Source of the DNA: Anastrepha obliqua
Lineage: Eukaryota; Arthropoda; Insecta; Diptera; Tephritidae
DNA: 64,000 nt
Assembly (NCBI RefSeq): GCF_027943255.1
Contig: NC_072896.1
Location: 39,396,501 to 39,460,500, forward strand
Direction of reading: 5' to 3'
In this document: positions 1-11,422 of the stretch, in pieces
Layout: every line of letters begins with the position of its first letter
Position numbering within the stretch: position 1 is the stretch's first letter
Notes under the pieces: generated by a model
What the model was told of the DNA's origin: nothing
Seen by the model: only the letters and a program-made list of their open reading frames with translations
Database searches by the model: none
Translations under genes and position numbers: made by a program

Positions 1-1003
1 GTATGGTGACCGGCTTTAGATAATTTATATATTAAAGGAACCATGGTACATGCACAAATAATGGCCAATCTTTGCATCTGCAGGGACCTTAGAGGCACTA
101 AATATTATGCTAAACCTTTTACGAATAGAGCAATTCGGTAAGCAAACAGCTGCTAAAGCAGCTCTCAGACTAAGAGAAATCGGCCTACTCAGAACGAACC
201 AAAGAGGACACTCTTCAATTTTAGAAAAATTCCCCTGCATTCCTCGCACAACGGATTTCTGTAAGACCAAGGATATCAACTTAAATAAATCCTTCGTCAT
301 AGAATTTCCTTCCAAAGAGGAATGGGATGACGGGCTTATTGTTAAGAAAAATTATATAAACATCTACACAGATGGCTCAAAACTAGACAACAAAGTAGGT
401 TGAGGGGTTTACTCCGATAAACTCGGAGTATGCCAATCATTTCGCCCACCTGATCATTGCAGTGTATTTCAGGCGGAAGTCACTGCCATAAAAGAGGGAC
501 TTACGGTAATAAAGATGAGAGTATTATCCACAAAAGCGCTTGAATCTAAAACACACTAGTTAAAAACAGTTTTAGAATGTTCTAAACTTCTAAACGACGT
601 ATCTAAGTGCTACAAAGTGCACCTTATGCCAGGCCACAGTAATATAGCAGGAAACTGCAAGGCGGCCTAACAGAGAAGCTATAAGAAAAATGATAGGGGT
701 ATTAACTGGCCATTGTTTAATAGGCAGCCACGCTAGAAGAGAAGGATTCCCGTACTTCGATTTCTGTAGAAGCTGTCTTAATACAGAAGAAGTGGAAACA
801 GTCAGACACCTTTTATGAGAAGGCTGCGCACTCTTGATACAGCATTTTTAACCGATGTAGTGGACATAGCTCTGCTCGTTTATTAAAGTTACCGGATGGT
901 TTGAGAAGGAACACGTAGGGTAAGGATCAGTGGTATCACAATGGACCTGCGAAAGATCTAAGTGTGTCTTTACGACAACCACCCAACCTACCTACCTGGT
1001 GAA
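1..1003 (+). mobile_element. LINE fragment (copy A): RNase H domain and C-terminal Cys-rich region, 3' end
   Basis: This is the 3' part of a non-LTR retrotransposon running in from the left edge. The frame at 107-403 reads through the end of the RT thumb region into an RNase H domain (INIYTDGSKLDNKVG). It stops at a TGA at 401-403, where the near-identical copy at 19131-20270 has GGA, so one G-to-T change broke it. Later parts (FRPPDHCSVFQAEV, then a GHCLIGSHARR...FCRSC region near 710-790) are readable only with frameshifts. About 30 bases present in the other copy, around its YSDNQAA motif, are missing near 530. The copy ends in a CCTA-rich tail near 1000. It is a dead 3' fragment of an RNase H-bearing LINE of the I/R1/LOA type; the exact clade is not decided. 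Confidence 0.88.
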
Positions 1004-2442
1004 AAATCGGAAATTTTAATATTAGTATTTTTTGGAAATGCTTACCATCTATGTATCGATAGTATCGTCGTCCACCTCTAATCGGTATACCATACTTTTA
1101 TCGGCCATTGGTCGTAAGACGTTTTAATTAAATTTAAGGTTAATTCTAATTTTCTTTACTCTATTTGCAGCTTCTCAGCGCAACGACCAAGTGTAAAAAG
1201 CAATGTGCAGTGTGTATATGTGGACACGACATATCATAAATTACGTAAAGTGTCAATAAATGGATATAAATCTACGGAAAATATTAGCAACCACAAATCG
1301 ATTTATGTGTGAGGAGAATAACTAAGTACAATATAAAATTCGAATATACATATACGCACACATACGTATATATGAATGCACATACGTGAGCCGTAGAACA
1401 TTTGTGTGAAAATTTTGTAGCTTTTGCAGTTTTCTCGAAAACATGGCAAAAAAGCGAGTGTGCCAAGTGCTGACATCTAATTGGGATCGACACTCCAGTG
1501 ATTGCTATATGGTGGCAAGCGGAAGTGCATAAAGAAAATAATTAAAATAGTGTAAGGTAATTTGATAGAAAATTGCACTCATATGCAATAATAATCGCAA
1601 TATCTCTAACATATGTATGTATGTGGAAAATATAAAAAATATAAATAATTACCATATAAAAACACACCCAGTCAACTGAAGGTGTCTAATGAACATTTAC
1701 CTTGGAAGGCGCAATGCAAAATATATTACAGCCGCTCAAGTGCAACAAACGCCAACCGCAACGCCACCCGCTGTGCAACTAAATACAGAAATTTCACAGT
1801 TCACTTGTTCGCATTTTTCGCCAGTTTGCATTGTTTGAATATTCGCGCAAAGCATTGCACACATTTAGCATTACGTATACGCACCGGTGAGCTTACAAAA
1901 CGAATGGGCATTGCGTGTGAAGCGACGCGAGGTAGACAATAAAAAGTAATAATAATAAACAATAAAAACAATAAAACAAACAAAAAGCCAATAAAAGAGC
2001 AACAAAAGAGACGACAGCAAAAAGCTAAGGCGAACGACAAAAGAAAAAAAAAGCAACAACATTTGAGGTGAACAACAACACAAAGCATCATATATGTATG
2101 TATGTATTGAAAGTAGCAACTATTGTGAAAGGAAAAACAAATCATTATCAACACTTATACGCTTGATCTCCAAAATAATAATGCATATGCAGACAATACA
2201 ACAATATAAGGTCATAAATAAAGTAAAAGCGTCAAAAGCAATTTGCTAAAACTATAAAAACGCGTATCGCTTGCACTTAAGCGCCAGCTGACAGGAAAAA
2301 AGCACAAAAAATACTGTTTAGGGTTGTAGTGCAACCATTTAAATTATCAAAAACCAAACAATAAAAACAAAACAAAAAAAAACTGTGCACATTTACACGC
2401 TTTGCAACACATACAAGCGCCGTCTACTGACGCTACTTCACA
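1004..2442 (+). other. Upstream / 5'UTR region of the alpha-2/delta-like gene
   Basis: No convincing protein is encoded here. The stretch is A-rich with CAA and AAC runs, ATATGTATGTAT microsatellite and no recognisable transposon, unlike most of the window. Sequence of this kind is common in dipteran leader exons and promoters. A pyrimidine-rich acceptor-like site ending TTTGCAG lies near 1164-1170 and could start a leader exon. The transcription start cannot be placed from sequence alone. The small open frames at 1682-1942 and 1801-2154 are low-complexity and look like chance. Confidence 0.4.
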
Positions 2443-2552
2443 ATGGAACGCAAAAATATTGGCGCTTGGGCGCTGTGTTTGTTCGTTTTGGTATTTAAAA
2501 TCAACGTTTTTGCTGTGGTCGCCGATCAGGATGAGGATATACCACATAATGA
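2443..2552 (+). CDS. First coding exon, calcium-channel alpha-2/delta-like subunit
   Basis: The exon starts at ATG 2443 in a good fly context (CACAATGG) and gives 36 codons plus two bases. It opens MERKNIGAWALC, continues with a hydrophobic stretch (LCLFVLVF...VFAVVA) typical of a secretory signal peptide, and ends in an acidic segment DQDEDIPHN. It stops at a consensus donor, GA|GTAAGT. The leftover GA is completed by the A that opens the exon at 39996, giving E and continuing VRNWALKFGVDLWEFG. Alpha-2/delta proteins are extracellular auxiliary subunits of voltage-gated calcium channels; they start with a signal peptide and soon after have a W-A-x-K-F-G-x-D-L type segment at the head of the VWA_N region. 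Which fly paralogue this is (the stj, CG4587 and CG42817 group) cannot be decided from so little. Partial gene: later exons were not found. Confidence 0.75.
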
Positions 2553-3089
2553 GTAAGTTCGTAATAACTGCATATTGTTATAATACATAATAATGATTTA
2601 TTAATTGACTAGCTGGTCATTTTATATTCGCAGTTTGTTTGCCTAATTTCTAAAACACTGAAAAATATATTATTTTCTAGCTACATGATATATTATAATT
2701 TAACAATTTGTATTGTTGATGGAGGTAGGGCAGAAATTTGTAGAGAATATGATTGAAATTGTTATTATATTTTGCAATACACCGCAAATTAAACGAACAA
2801 TGCCAACTAAGGCCAAGCGTTTCAACCTGATCAATCTGCGTGTCTGATAAGTTGGTTATTGCCAAAGCTAGTTACTACGTTTTTAAATATTGCTGTGTTA
2901 GCATAAATCCGTCGTACCGAGTGTGTGCACGATTTAGAGTTACGAGTAGATTAAATAGCAGCATAGCCACTCGAGTTTGGTGCACCTACTTGCATAGATG
3001 ATTACAAAAACGAAACCGGCTATGAGTTCAGTGATGGGACTGATTATTAAAGTAATGGACACAGGCAGAAAAAAGATGGCCTAATTTTT

Positions 3090-3531
3090 ATGGGTTTTTC
3101 AAATAGCTGTATCTCAGTTAAACAACATCAGGTCATGCGAGAAGTCAGTAATGTTGTACGGAAGCGAAACACCATTACACAGAGGCTACAATCTTTCGTC
3201 TACATACTATCTGAAGAATATTCTGCCCGAACAGAATCAGCAACGAAGCGCTGTAGAGATCAACGAGTTAAGAACTCATCCTGTGGAAAATCAAGCGCAG
3301 AAAGTGGTCACATGCTTAGAAAACCGCCAGATAGCCCCTCGAGAATGGCACTGGACTGGAACCCGATAGGCACAGAAGTCACCTTCCGCCAAAGAATAAT
3401 TGGAGAAGGTCGATATTTTTTCTTCACCCCCTTCTTTTTTCTCTCTTGCGGTATCACAAAGCATGAACCAAACTTCTTTCGTCCACGTGGGCCTACTCTC
3501 TGGGCAAGCATCACTACCTAACCTAACCTTG
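3090..3531 (+). mobile_element. RTE-like LINE 3' fragment (end of reverse transcriptase ORF)
   Basis: The frame at 3151 opens VMLYGSETPLHRGYN, and the frame at 3090-3521 later gives GHMLRKPPDS followed by RMALDWNPIG. These are the thumb and C-terminal signatures of endonuclease-reverse-transcriptase LINEs, whose family pattern is VLYGSE...GHxLRxPxDSxxRxALxWNPxGxRxRGRP. At least one frameshift separates the two parts, and the arginine-rich end is degraded. The sequence closes with CTCTCTGGGCAAGCAT and two CCTAA units near 3490-3530, then a poly-A-rich stretch. A second copy of the same C-terminal segment lies at 56822-57090. The polymerase active site is missing, so it cannot act. Confidence 0.75.
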
Positions 3532-4243
3532 GCTTAAATTAAAAAAAAAAATTCTTTAATTAAAAAAAATTCATTACGCAAAAAAAAGATACAAGTATAT
3601 ATATAGTACGTGCTTATGTAAGAAAGATTATGGGGCATGAAGTTTTATAACTCCAATTTTTTTTAAATAATGTTTTTTTTTTATTTAAAAAAATTTTTTT
3701 TTTAAATAATTTTAGTTATATTAAGAAGCTAAACAATTTTTGTCATAATTACACAAAGAATACGAAAATATGATGTATTTAGTTCTTTTTATTAATATTT
3801 TTATTGTTAGGGGATATTTAGAAATAAATAGAAAATTAAACTACTTAGCCGAACTAGAGCTTATACTGAACCAGAGCTTCATATGCATTATAGTAGGATA
3901 TCAGTAATATCAGCACTGTTTTTCATCTATTTTACAAATAACGTACGAGATTTTCTATTTTTATATTCCTTTAAACGTGGCAAGTTTCCTTATTTACTTT
4001 TTTTAAGAACCTTGAGCGGTTAATATAATAGATACTAATATTGCTCGGTTTAATAAAATGTAACGATTTCTAAGTCCAATTTAAGTTACGTTTTATGTCA
4101 ATATCGAATGCCAAGTATGCCTATGCGGCATATACCACACCATACATATGGTATGTACTTGAAATATTGAAGGTTGGGTTAGGCTAGCCAGGATGCTTGT
4201 CTAAGACATATCTGCATTTGATTTCTACCCCCCTAGCCAAGTG
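3532..4243. other. AT-rich sequence, nothing recognised
   Basis: Long A and T runs (3541-3570, 3655-3710) and no coding pattern. It separates an RTE-like 3' end from a SINE. Confidence 0.5.
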
Positions 4244-4570
4244 GTGGCCGCCGTAGCCGAATGGGTTGGTGCGTGATTACCATTCGGAGTTCACAGAGAG
4301 GTCGTTGGTTCGAATCTCGGTGAAAGCAAAATTAATAAAAAAAAAACATTTTTCTAATAGCGGTCGCCCCTCGGCAGGCAATGGCAAACCTCTGAGTGTA
4401 TTTCTGCCATGAAAAAGCTCCTCATAAAAATATCTGCCGTTCGGAGTCGGCTTGAAACTGTAGGTCCCTCCATTTGTGGAACAACATCAAGACGCACACC
4501 ACAAATAGGAGGAGGAGCTGGGCCAAACACCTAACAGAAGTGTATGCGCCAATTATTTATTTTTTATTAA
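4244..4570 (+). repeat. tRNA-derived SINE, most complete copy
   Basis: The 5' end resembles a tRNA gene. An A-box-like TAGCCGAATGGG lies at 4254-4265 and a B-box GGTTCGAATC at 4307-4316, the internal promoter expected for RNA polymerase III. The body has the marks AATAGCGGTCGCCCCTCGGC, ATGGCAAACCTCTGAGTGTA, TTTCTGCCATGAAAAAGCTC and TTCGGAGTCGGCTTGAAACT, then GGAGGAGGAGCTGGGCC and an AT-rich end after GCCAATTATTT. Parts of the same sequence recur at least eight more times in this window in both orientations. It is non-coding and must depend on a LINE for copying; which one is not shown. Confidence 0.85.
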
Positions 4571-5060
4571 CCAAGTTGCTTAAACCACTTAGACCTTTTT
4601 TGGAAGGCAACTAATCCCTCCAGTGAGATATTTTTCCAATTTTTCCTGGTCTTCAAAGAAATACTCGCCAAGTTATTTGGTACTGCTTCTTTGTAATGCA
4701 GGTCATTTACAGATGAGGTGCTGTACCGACGCAATTTCTTCTTCATCTTCACAACTCCTGCAGAAGTTATTGTGAGGTACACCCATTCTAGTGGCTAAGG
4801 TGCCAATAGTGCAGTGACCCTTTATGACAACTGTGGGGACGCTGGTAGTTGATCTGTCGATCCAAGCAGACACTTTTTCTTTTTCAGATTCAGTTTTGGC
4901 CAGAGCGCTTTGGAGACACTGCGGTAGGTAGTCAGATACTGCCTTCTATCGGTTTCCGCGATTACGCTCAAGTCATTCACAGTTTACAGTTCGTTTAGAG
5001 GAATGCTAAAGTCCTCTACCACTCGCTGAAGGTTAAACTCAGTGTCTTGCCTTGTACTCT
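4571..5060 (-). mobile_element. LINE C-terminal fragment (RNase H-type element, Cys-rich end)
   Basis: Read on the minus strand, about 4940-4690 gives LPQCLQSALAKTESEKEK, then IKGHCTIGTLATRMGVP, then FCRSCEDEEE and VQHLIC before a stop. The pattern TGHCxIGxxAxRMGxP...FCRSCxxEEExxxVxHLxC is the conserved end of RNase H-bearing LINE ORF2 proteins, also seen here at 710-790, 19206-19481 and 62115-62438. Stops and a lost upstream domain make it a relic. It directly abuts the SINE. Confidence 0.75.
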
Positions 5061-6798
5061 CATCTGCTCTGAAATATAGAAAGAAAAATTGGAAGTAAAG
5101 TATAATACATTTTACGTATATTTAAAATGAAGTGAATCATTCTTGGGTATTCCTAACTTTCACTCCGTAATTTGAGGAGAATAAAGTGGGGGGAAAATAA
5201 ATGAGAAGCACGAAAAACAAAGTTTATGAATAATTAAGTTTGTCTTACCTTTAATTTGCACTGTTATTAACATGAAAATAGGGAATTTTTAATTTCCCAT
5301 TTAAACTTAAACAAAGCTTAAACCAAGATTTAGTTAGACTTACGCAAAGTTCAGAGCTATTCAAAACAACATTTGCCTTATACAAAGTGGCACAAAATTA
5401 ATCACGCTATCGGAATTTTTGCAATTTTTGAAAGTGGCGACGTACGTCAATTAGATCTGACAATTGTGAACTGCAGTGTACAAAAGTAAAGCCCGAAATA
5501 AAGATTTCCATCACTCAAAATCATATTTTTTATTTAGTAAAAAAGTTATATAGTTACAAAAATTGTAATTAAAAACTGTATTAATAGCGCAAACATTTAA
5601 AATTATACTTCAACGGGTGGAAAGTGCTAAGTCGACTTAAGTTGCTTTGTCAAAAGTTCACAGATTTGTATTCACGTAAATTATGTCACACGTTGACTTT
5701 CCTGTATCAGTTCAATAGCTCAGAAAGTGAAAGATGAACATTGACTATATAGGTACATATGTATGTGTGTGTATTTTCGCTGACTCTCGGCCTATAGTAT
5801 GTGACAGATTTTTAAAATAGACAAAAGACACGGAGCGCAGAGAAAGGAAAATAATGAATTAGAAGAATTATTAAGATGACAGCGAAAGTAATAATATGAT
5901 GAGCAGCAGTGCTGAGAGGGAGGATTGAAAGAATTGTGACTTGTGTGCATATAGATATATATGTATATACATAGGTATGCATGTGTGAAAGTAGTAGTAT
6001 GTCCATATGCATGTAGAACAGTAAAGAGAATTTGGGGCTCAGACCAGTCAACCTCACTGAAATACGGCCATAATTAGTGACAAGTGTATTAAGGCTGTTT
6101 GCAGATTATGTGCATATGCATATAAATATGTACATATGTATGTAGCTGCTATGTTTTCTTCTTTGTTAGCCGTAGCAATGACTTATGAGCACATACTTTC
6201 ACTTGAAGGATGTTTTCAGAGCATACAAAGGCATTTTGCTATGCATGAGTGAACGCATACTTATGCAGTATATATGGATGTGTGTGGAATATGTGTATGT
6301 AAATACTTATATAAATGTATATTTGACTTTTTCTGTTTATAAATCTTTTGAGCATATTTCCATCATATGTACATATGTATAGACGAATATATGTAAAATA
6401 AAAGGCTTTCTTGTCCTTCTTACCAAACACGTATCTACGTATGTAAACTTCTTTGTGTGTTCTCGTCATTGCCACCACTTAGTCGGCCAGCTAATTTGGT
6501 CGCGTTGTTTATGTACTGGCAGCCAGATGCCATCACTTTGAAGCTATCTGGCATTACTATACGGTAGTAGACATACACAGTCTTAAGGAATGATGATCCA
6601 AAAGTATTCGCTTCAGAGCGTCCTCGCGTTGGGGTGTCAGGTATAACTTCTAACACCGATTCCGAATAACACGATGCTACAAAATTCTGTTTTTTTTTTA
6701 ATAAACAATTTTAAATTTGTATTTAGTGGTATACATATAATGCTTATTCGAGATTTGACACTGAGTACCATAAATTCGTACCAAGTAAAGTTTGCAAT
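5061..6798. other. Non-coding AT-rich stretch with microsatellites
   Basis: No transposon or gene is recognised. TATGTATG/CATATGTA microsatellite tracts lie near 5755-5765, 5955-5990, 6110-6145 and 6360-6380. The small open frames here are composed of these repeats or lack any family pattern. Confidence 0.5.
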
Positions 6799-7369
6799 TT
6801 AAGGTGGGAGCCGCATGTAGAAGCCTCAAAATCGGTCATTTTTAAACATATTTTTAAAGGTGATAAAAAAAATTATATTATTTTGAAGCTTTAACACACC
6901 TGTATTTAACCTTTCGAGAGTACAAAAAAAATTTTTATTTTTTTTTTTTTCAAAATGGCGGCTCAGAATCATTTCTTGTCGGCTGCCTACAGCGCGAGGC
7001 CCCAAACTGCTCTATTTATTACTCTTAGTCTATCGATCTGAAACAAAAAAACAAAATTGTTTTTTTATAACATATTAACGGAAAGGATGAACCTATAAAA
7101 TTAAAAAACAAGTATGAAATTAATTTTAAAAGAAAAAAAGTCAGAATTTAGGGCTATTTTATTGACATTTTTAACACTCAAAAAGTAATTTATCAACGCG
7201 ATAACTTTATGAGTTACAACACGAGCAGTTTTTAAAAAAGTGGTTTCGAGATAAATGAGTTTAAAGTTTGTAGTACAGGAGCACGCGGACCGCTCTCTAC
7301 CTAGTTATTAGGTTGTAGAAGCTATAATATTGAAAATTTCGGCTTGAAAATTTCACAGTATATTCTTAA

Positions 7370-9430
7370 CCCTTTCATCCCGAGTGGTACACATATTGAC
7401 AAAGTCTCTTTTACTCCAGGACGAAAATGAAAAAGAGAACGTTGAGCCAAAAGGAGCTAGAAAGCATGATTACAAGAATGTCAGATTTTTCTGGGGATTT
7501 ATCAGACGACTGCGAACCAAGCGGAGATGAAACAGATTCTTCATCTCATGAAAGTGACGACGAAATGGACCTTGAAACAAAAAGTGAGAGCGACCACAAC
7601 CAAATTGATTTTGAGCAGCCTTCAACATCTGAGTCGGCACAGCGGGCTCTGCAGCAATTCTGAAAATCAGCCACTGAATCTGAGCCTGAATTTGTTTATA
7701 ATAATCGTATTCTTGATATTCTTAGATGCCTAGCGACTCATTTAGTACTGCCAAAATTATTCCCCCAGAAAGGCCCTGTGAAATATTGACCAATATCTCA
7801 AAGCAATCCACTGTATTGGAGATTTTCCATAAAATGTTCCCTCATTCCTTATGTTTACACATTGTACTTTGTACTAATCAGCGTTTGGAGTTATTTAACC
7901 AAACAAGAGGCAAACACCTGAAATTGATAAAGCTTACCGATAAGGGGGAATTCCAAAAAATTTTGGGCTGTATGCTCATCAAGTCGTACAATAAACTACC
8001 AGTGCTAAAGCACTATTGGAGTCAAAAAGAATCCATTGACAATCGAACTATTGAAAGCTGTATTTCTCGTGACAGATATATGGTCCTTACTTCCAAATTA
8101 TACTTTTCAGCACCTAGTAAGCCTCAAAATGCATCAAAATCTAACAATGTCGATGACTTAATTTCTTGTTTGAAGCAGACTTTTAGTAAATGTCGCCAAG
8201 ACAGTCCACATCAAAGTATATCAAAGTAGTGATTAAATTCAAGGGCCGTTCCTCACTCAAGCAATATATGCCCTTGAAGCCAGTCAAACGTGGTATCAAA
8301 CTATGGTTACGTTGTGATGCTGATTCTGGATATACATATGACCTTAATGTGTACGTTGGTAAAGGTTCAGAATCAAGTGTTGATTCATTAACTCTTGGAG
8401 AAAGAGCTGTGAAGACATTAGCTTCTACAATAAAGGCTCCTGATGAAGTTCTATGCTTTGATCGCTTTTTTACAAGTGTAAATTTATTGGAAACTATTAG
8501 CTTTGCTGCTGTTGGCACTTGCATGGCTAACCGCAAAAATGTTCCAGCAATGCCAGGAAAACTTAAACGGGGAGAAGCACTATTTCGGTGTACTGATACG
8601 GGACTTATGTGTACAAAGTGGCAAGACACAAAAGAAGTTAATGACTAATTGTCATAAGCCTAATATGACTAAAATTTCAAAAAAAGACCAGTCAAATGGA
8701 AATAGACTGCCCCGAAGCAATTGCATTCTATCGACAGAAAATGGGCGGAGTTGATCGGGCTGATCAATTCATAAGTCTCTACAATCATGATAGAAAGTCT
8801 ACCAAATGGTGGAAGAAAGTCTTTTATATTTCTCTTGGTATGTGTACAACCAACGGGATACTTTACAAACATTTGAGGCGTAAAAATGAGAAAGTTCCAT
8901 ATCTTACATATGTTGGGAATCCTGCTGAAGAACTGATTGTAGAAGGGACGAAGACTACAGGATTGCCATTACTAAGAAGAGGTACTCTTCCCAAGAAGAG
9001 AAAACATTTTGGCTCATCATTAAATCTACCTGTCGATGGTGCTACAAGAAGACGTTGTAGTCGTTGTGCGTTAGTAAAAATTCAAAAGAGAACAAAAACT
9101 ATGGGCGAAGAGAGTGTAATGTTCCATTGTGTAAAGATTGTTTCAAGCTTTATCACCCAAAATAAATGATATTATATTTCTTTATATTATAGCGATAACA
9201 CTTAGAATACAAGGTAACTTGTTGTACCTGTTGGTACATACGTATGTGTACCGGTTAAAACCCCTAGTGGTACATATGTGTACCACACCTTTTCCTCCCT
9301 CCACGGCCTCCCACAAATAAATTTCTTGGCTTTTTCGTCTGAAATAGTGTATATTAATCGAACATAGGCTTTTAAGGTAATTATTTTTGTTGGATATATA
9401 ATACGAAATTCGAATTCAGGGACGAAAGGG
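7370..9430 (+). mobile_element. piggyBac-family DNA transposon, nearly full length
   Basis: The boundaries are direct: TTAA at 7366-7369 and 9431-9434, with inverted ends CCCTTTCATCCC (left) and CCCTTTCGTCCC (right, reversed), a 12-bp terminal repeat with one mismatch. Subterminal GGTACACATA-type motifs occur on the left (7383-7393) and as GGTACATATGTGTACC palindromes on the right (about 9230-9290). Length is 2061 bp. It sits inside another TTAA-flanked element, so it is younger than that host. Confidence 0.9.
7427..9169 (+). pseudogene. piggyBac transposase, broken by several frameshifts/stops
   Basis: Four successive frames (7427-7663, 7726-8229, 8190-8648, 8696-9169) cover one DDE transposase. 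The N-terminus is acidic and serine-rich (DDCEPSGDETDSSSHESDDE). The core has FKGRSSLKQYMPLKPVKRGI and LCFDRFFTSVNL with an aspartate. The later catalytic block GGVDRADQFISLYNHDRKS and the WWKKVFYISLGMC segment follow. The C-terminus is the Cys-rich zinc-finger region (RRRCSRCALVKIQKR), which shifts frame near 9100. At 8212-8229 the expected first catalytic aspartate just before FKGRSS is replaced by QSISK-stop, so the enzyme is dead. The right transposon end follows within 270 bp. Confidence 0.9.
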
Positions 9431-9503
9431 TTAAGATACTATATTTTCAGATTATCGAAAAAAATCGATTTTTTGAGGCTTCTACATGAGGCTCCCCCCT
9501 TAA

Positions 9504-9740
9504 CATGTATTTGCTCTTCTTCTTCTTCTTGATTGGCGCGCTTGATTGGTAAGCGATTTTGGCCGAGTTTGATAGGGCGCGCCAGCTTTTTCTGCAAACC
9601 GGCCAGTTGGACACAGCTAGTGGAGCCACGTCCTCCTCCACCCGATTTTTCTAACACAGCGGAGGTCTTCCGCTTTTGCTGCTACGCCCAGCTGGTACCG
9701 TATCGAATACTTTCAGAGGCCGAGCATTTTTATGTGTACT
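9504..9740 (-). mobile_element. RTE-like LINE 3' end with (GAA)n tail
   Basis: On the minus strand the frame at 9641-9447 gives VEEDVAPLAVSNWPVCRKSW, the C-terminus of RTE-type reverse transcriptases (family pattern VEEDL..LGV.NWRR.A..R..WR). It is followed by an ACTCGGCCAAAATCGC-type tail and a GAAGAAGAAG repeat at 9516-9530. A similar tail occurs at about 13070-13112 and again near 47735-47790. The repeat lies about 15 bp from the right end of the TTAA element. Confidence 0.7.
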
Positions 9741-10525
9741 TCCTTTAACCGCTATTAAATCGTTCCCTACGGCTTCTTAATCTTCGAAAATTTCTTCAAA
9801 ACTTTCAACTTTTTAACCAGAGTTTTAAGAATTTTTTATAATATAAATTTATAATCTAATCTTAAAATGCAATGCTAAGAAATATTGAAAGTGAGGACAG
9901 TATAAGTTTCATGAAACTAAAAAAAAACAAAAAATTTAATTCCGCATTTAGAACTTTCATCTCTCCTGTTTCCGCTACCAAACTATTTAACTGGACAAAA
10001 ACTTCCAACATCATCCTCACATATAGAGATTAAAAGTAGTCGATACTAAACCCTGCGGGATTCGTCTTTTCTTTACAATTAAAATCTCACTAAAATCGGT
10101 TAGCCTTATTTAAAGAATACAAAAAAATGCAAAAAATCATGTGAGATTGGCAGATGGTGATTCGACTGGAGTTTTCTAATGAAAAAAGTTAGCGGAGGTC
10201 ATGCGGGTTCTTAATATCTATTTCATTTCCATTGAGAAGGACTGCTTCAATATTTTAGAATTGAAGTGCACCTTGAGACCACCGGTATGACCAATATTAC
10301 CTTCAGCTATTTTTTTTTTCGTCGACATCTTTCGGAAACGGGATTAAGATTTTTTTCGCATTAAAACTAATTTTATTGGCTTAAGCGCATTGGTGCCACA
10401 TACTACAGATGTTTCAAAACACGTGCCTAGTTATTGTGATAAAATAAAAATGTAAAAATTGAGACTTTTTCAGGTTTCACTTCGGCTCTGAAGAATTATA
10501 TGTGAAGTAATACATAGGGTTTTCT
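9741..10525. other. Nothing recognised
   Basis: AT-rich, no family pattern and no long open frame. Confidence 0.4.
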
Positions 10526-10527
10526 AA

Positions 10528-10985
10528 TAACAGGTGTTATTGGTGAATGGATTGCGCTATCGATAGATGATTCACGATTTTTATGGGCGGAATTGGATGG
10601 TATTGATCTGGATAACGTTTTTTCAACAAGACGGCGCTACGTGCCACACAAGCAACGACACCATTGATCTTTTACGAACCGTATTATCTCTCGAAGAGGT
10701 GATCACAATTGGCCACCGAGATCTTGTGATTTAACACCTTGTGACTTTTTTCTTTGGTGCCACTTAAAAGGAAGGTCTACACCAAGAGCCCAGGATCGGT
10801 TCAAGACCTCAAAGATGGAATTCGTAAGGCTATCGAGAACATAGGGCCGTATAGGCCACTTTGGAATTCGGTTATGGAAAATTTCATGAAAAGGATATTG
10901 TCCTGTAAGCGTGGTCGTGGTGGTCATTTGCCTGATGTTATTTTCCACTTTTAACGGCATGCCTTCCTCTTTATAATGAAATAAA
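10528..10985 (+). pseudogene. DD41D (rosa-like) mariner-superfamily transposase, C-terminal fragment
   Basis: The readable parts are GDHNWPPRSCDLTPCDFFLW (about 10698-10757) and, after a frameshift, SVQDLKDGIRKAIENI and MENFMKRILSCKRGRGGHLP (to 10953). These match the last quarter of the transposases at 11537-12510 and 43181-44263: WPPRSPDLTPPDFFLWG, a helix with a VMENxxKRA motif, and a GGHLxDIIF end. No N-terminal two thirds and no terminal repeats were found. The copy is a truncated relic. Confidence 0.78.
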
Positions 10986-11422
10986 CATCCGATCTACTAC
11001 AAACATTTTATTTTATAAGTTTATATGATAAAACCTGAAGTTATCGCTATTAAAAAGTGGTTGGTATGATATCTGAAGTTTAGAGAAATTGGAAAAATAG
11101 ATATTAGTAACAAGTAAAGAGCAAAGTATATAGAGCAAAGAGAGAGAATTGACGGTTGAGAATTGTCCATGAGCTACGATGGTTAAAATCCTAAAAAAAT
11201 TTCCAAATGGAGATCTTGAAGGTTTTTAAACATTTTTAACCATAAATTTAAAAAAGGGGTTATATATTAATTAGTATTTCTGATCGTAGTTCTTGTTATA
11301 TAAATTTTTATTCACAATAAGCTGTACAAATTTTAGTCCGATCGAATTAATATTTTCTTCTGCATCATGTCAAGCAGGTTGCAAAACTTGTATTCGAAGA
11401 AAGCGCGTTTCAAGTTGAAATA

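Larger units (their letters stand above)
6803..9499. mobile_element. TTAA-flanked inverted-repeat element (MITE-like), split by a piggyBac insertion
   Basis: The left end after TTAA (6799-6802) begins GGTGGGAGCCGCATGTAGAA and continues GCCTCAAAATCG. The right end before TTAA (9500-9503) is, reversed, GGGGGGAGCCTCATGTAGAA followed by GCCTCAAAAAATCG. The inverted repeats run about 30 bp with two mismatches before a small length difference. Removing the nested piggyBac (7370-9430) leaves roughly 630 bp with no coding capacity, which suits a MITE. An internal AAAGTGGTTTCGAGA at about 7239-7255 recurs in the repeat at 59445-59465, and the right end resembles the end of that repeat, so both may belong to one family. 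Confidence 0.8.

Noticed and set aside
1682..2154. Opposed open frames upstream of exon 1 (86, 117 and 82 codons)
   Set aside because: They are made of CAA/AAC-rich leader-like sequence read in the wrong frames (long F, L, C runs) and have no motif. Treated as chance.
8183..8629. 148-codon minus-strand frame inside the piggyBac
   Set aside because: It lies opposite the clear transposase frame (FKGRSSLKQYMPLKPVKRG) and has no family pattern of its own.
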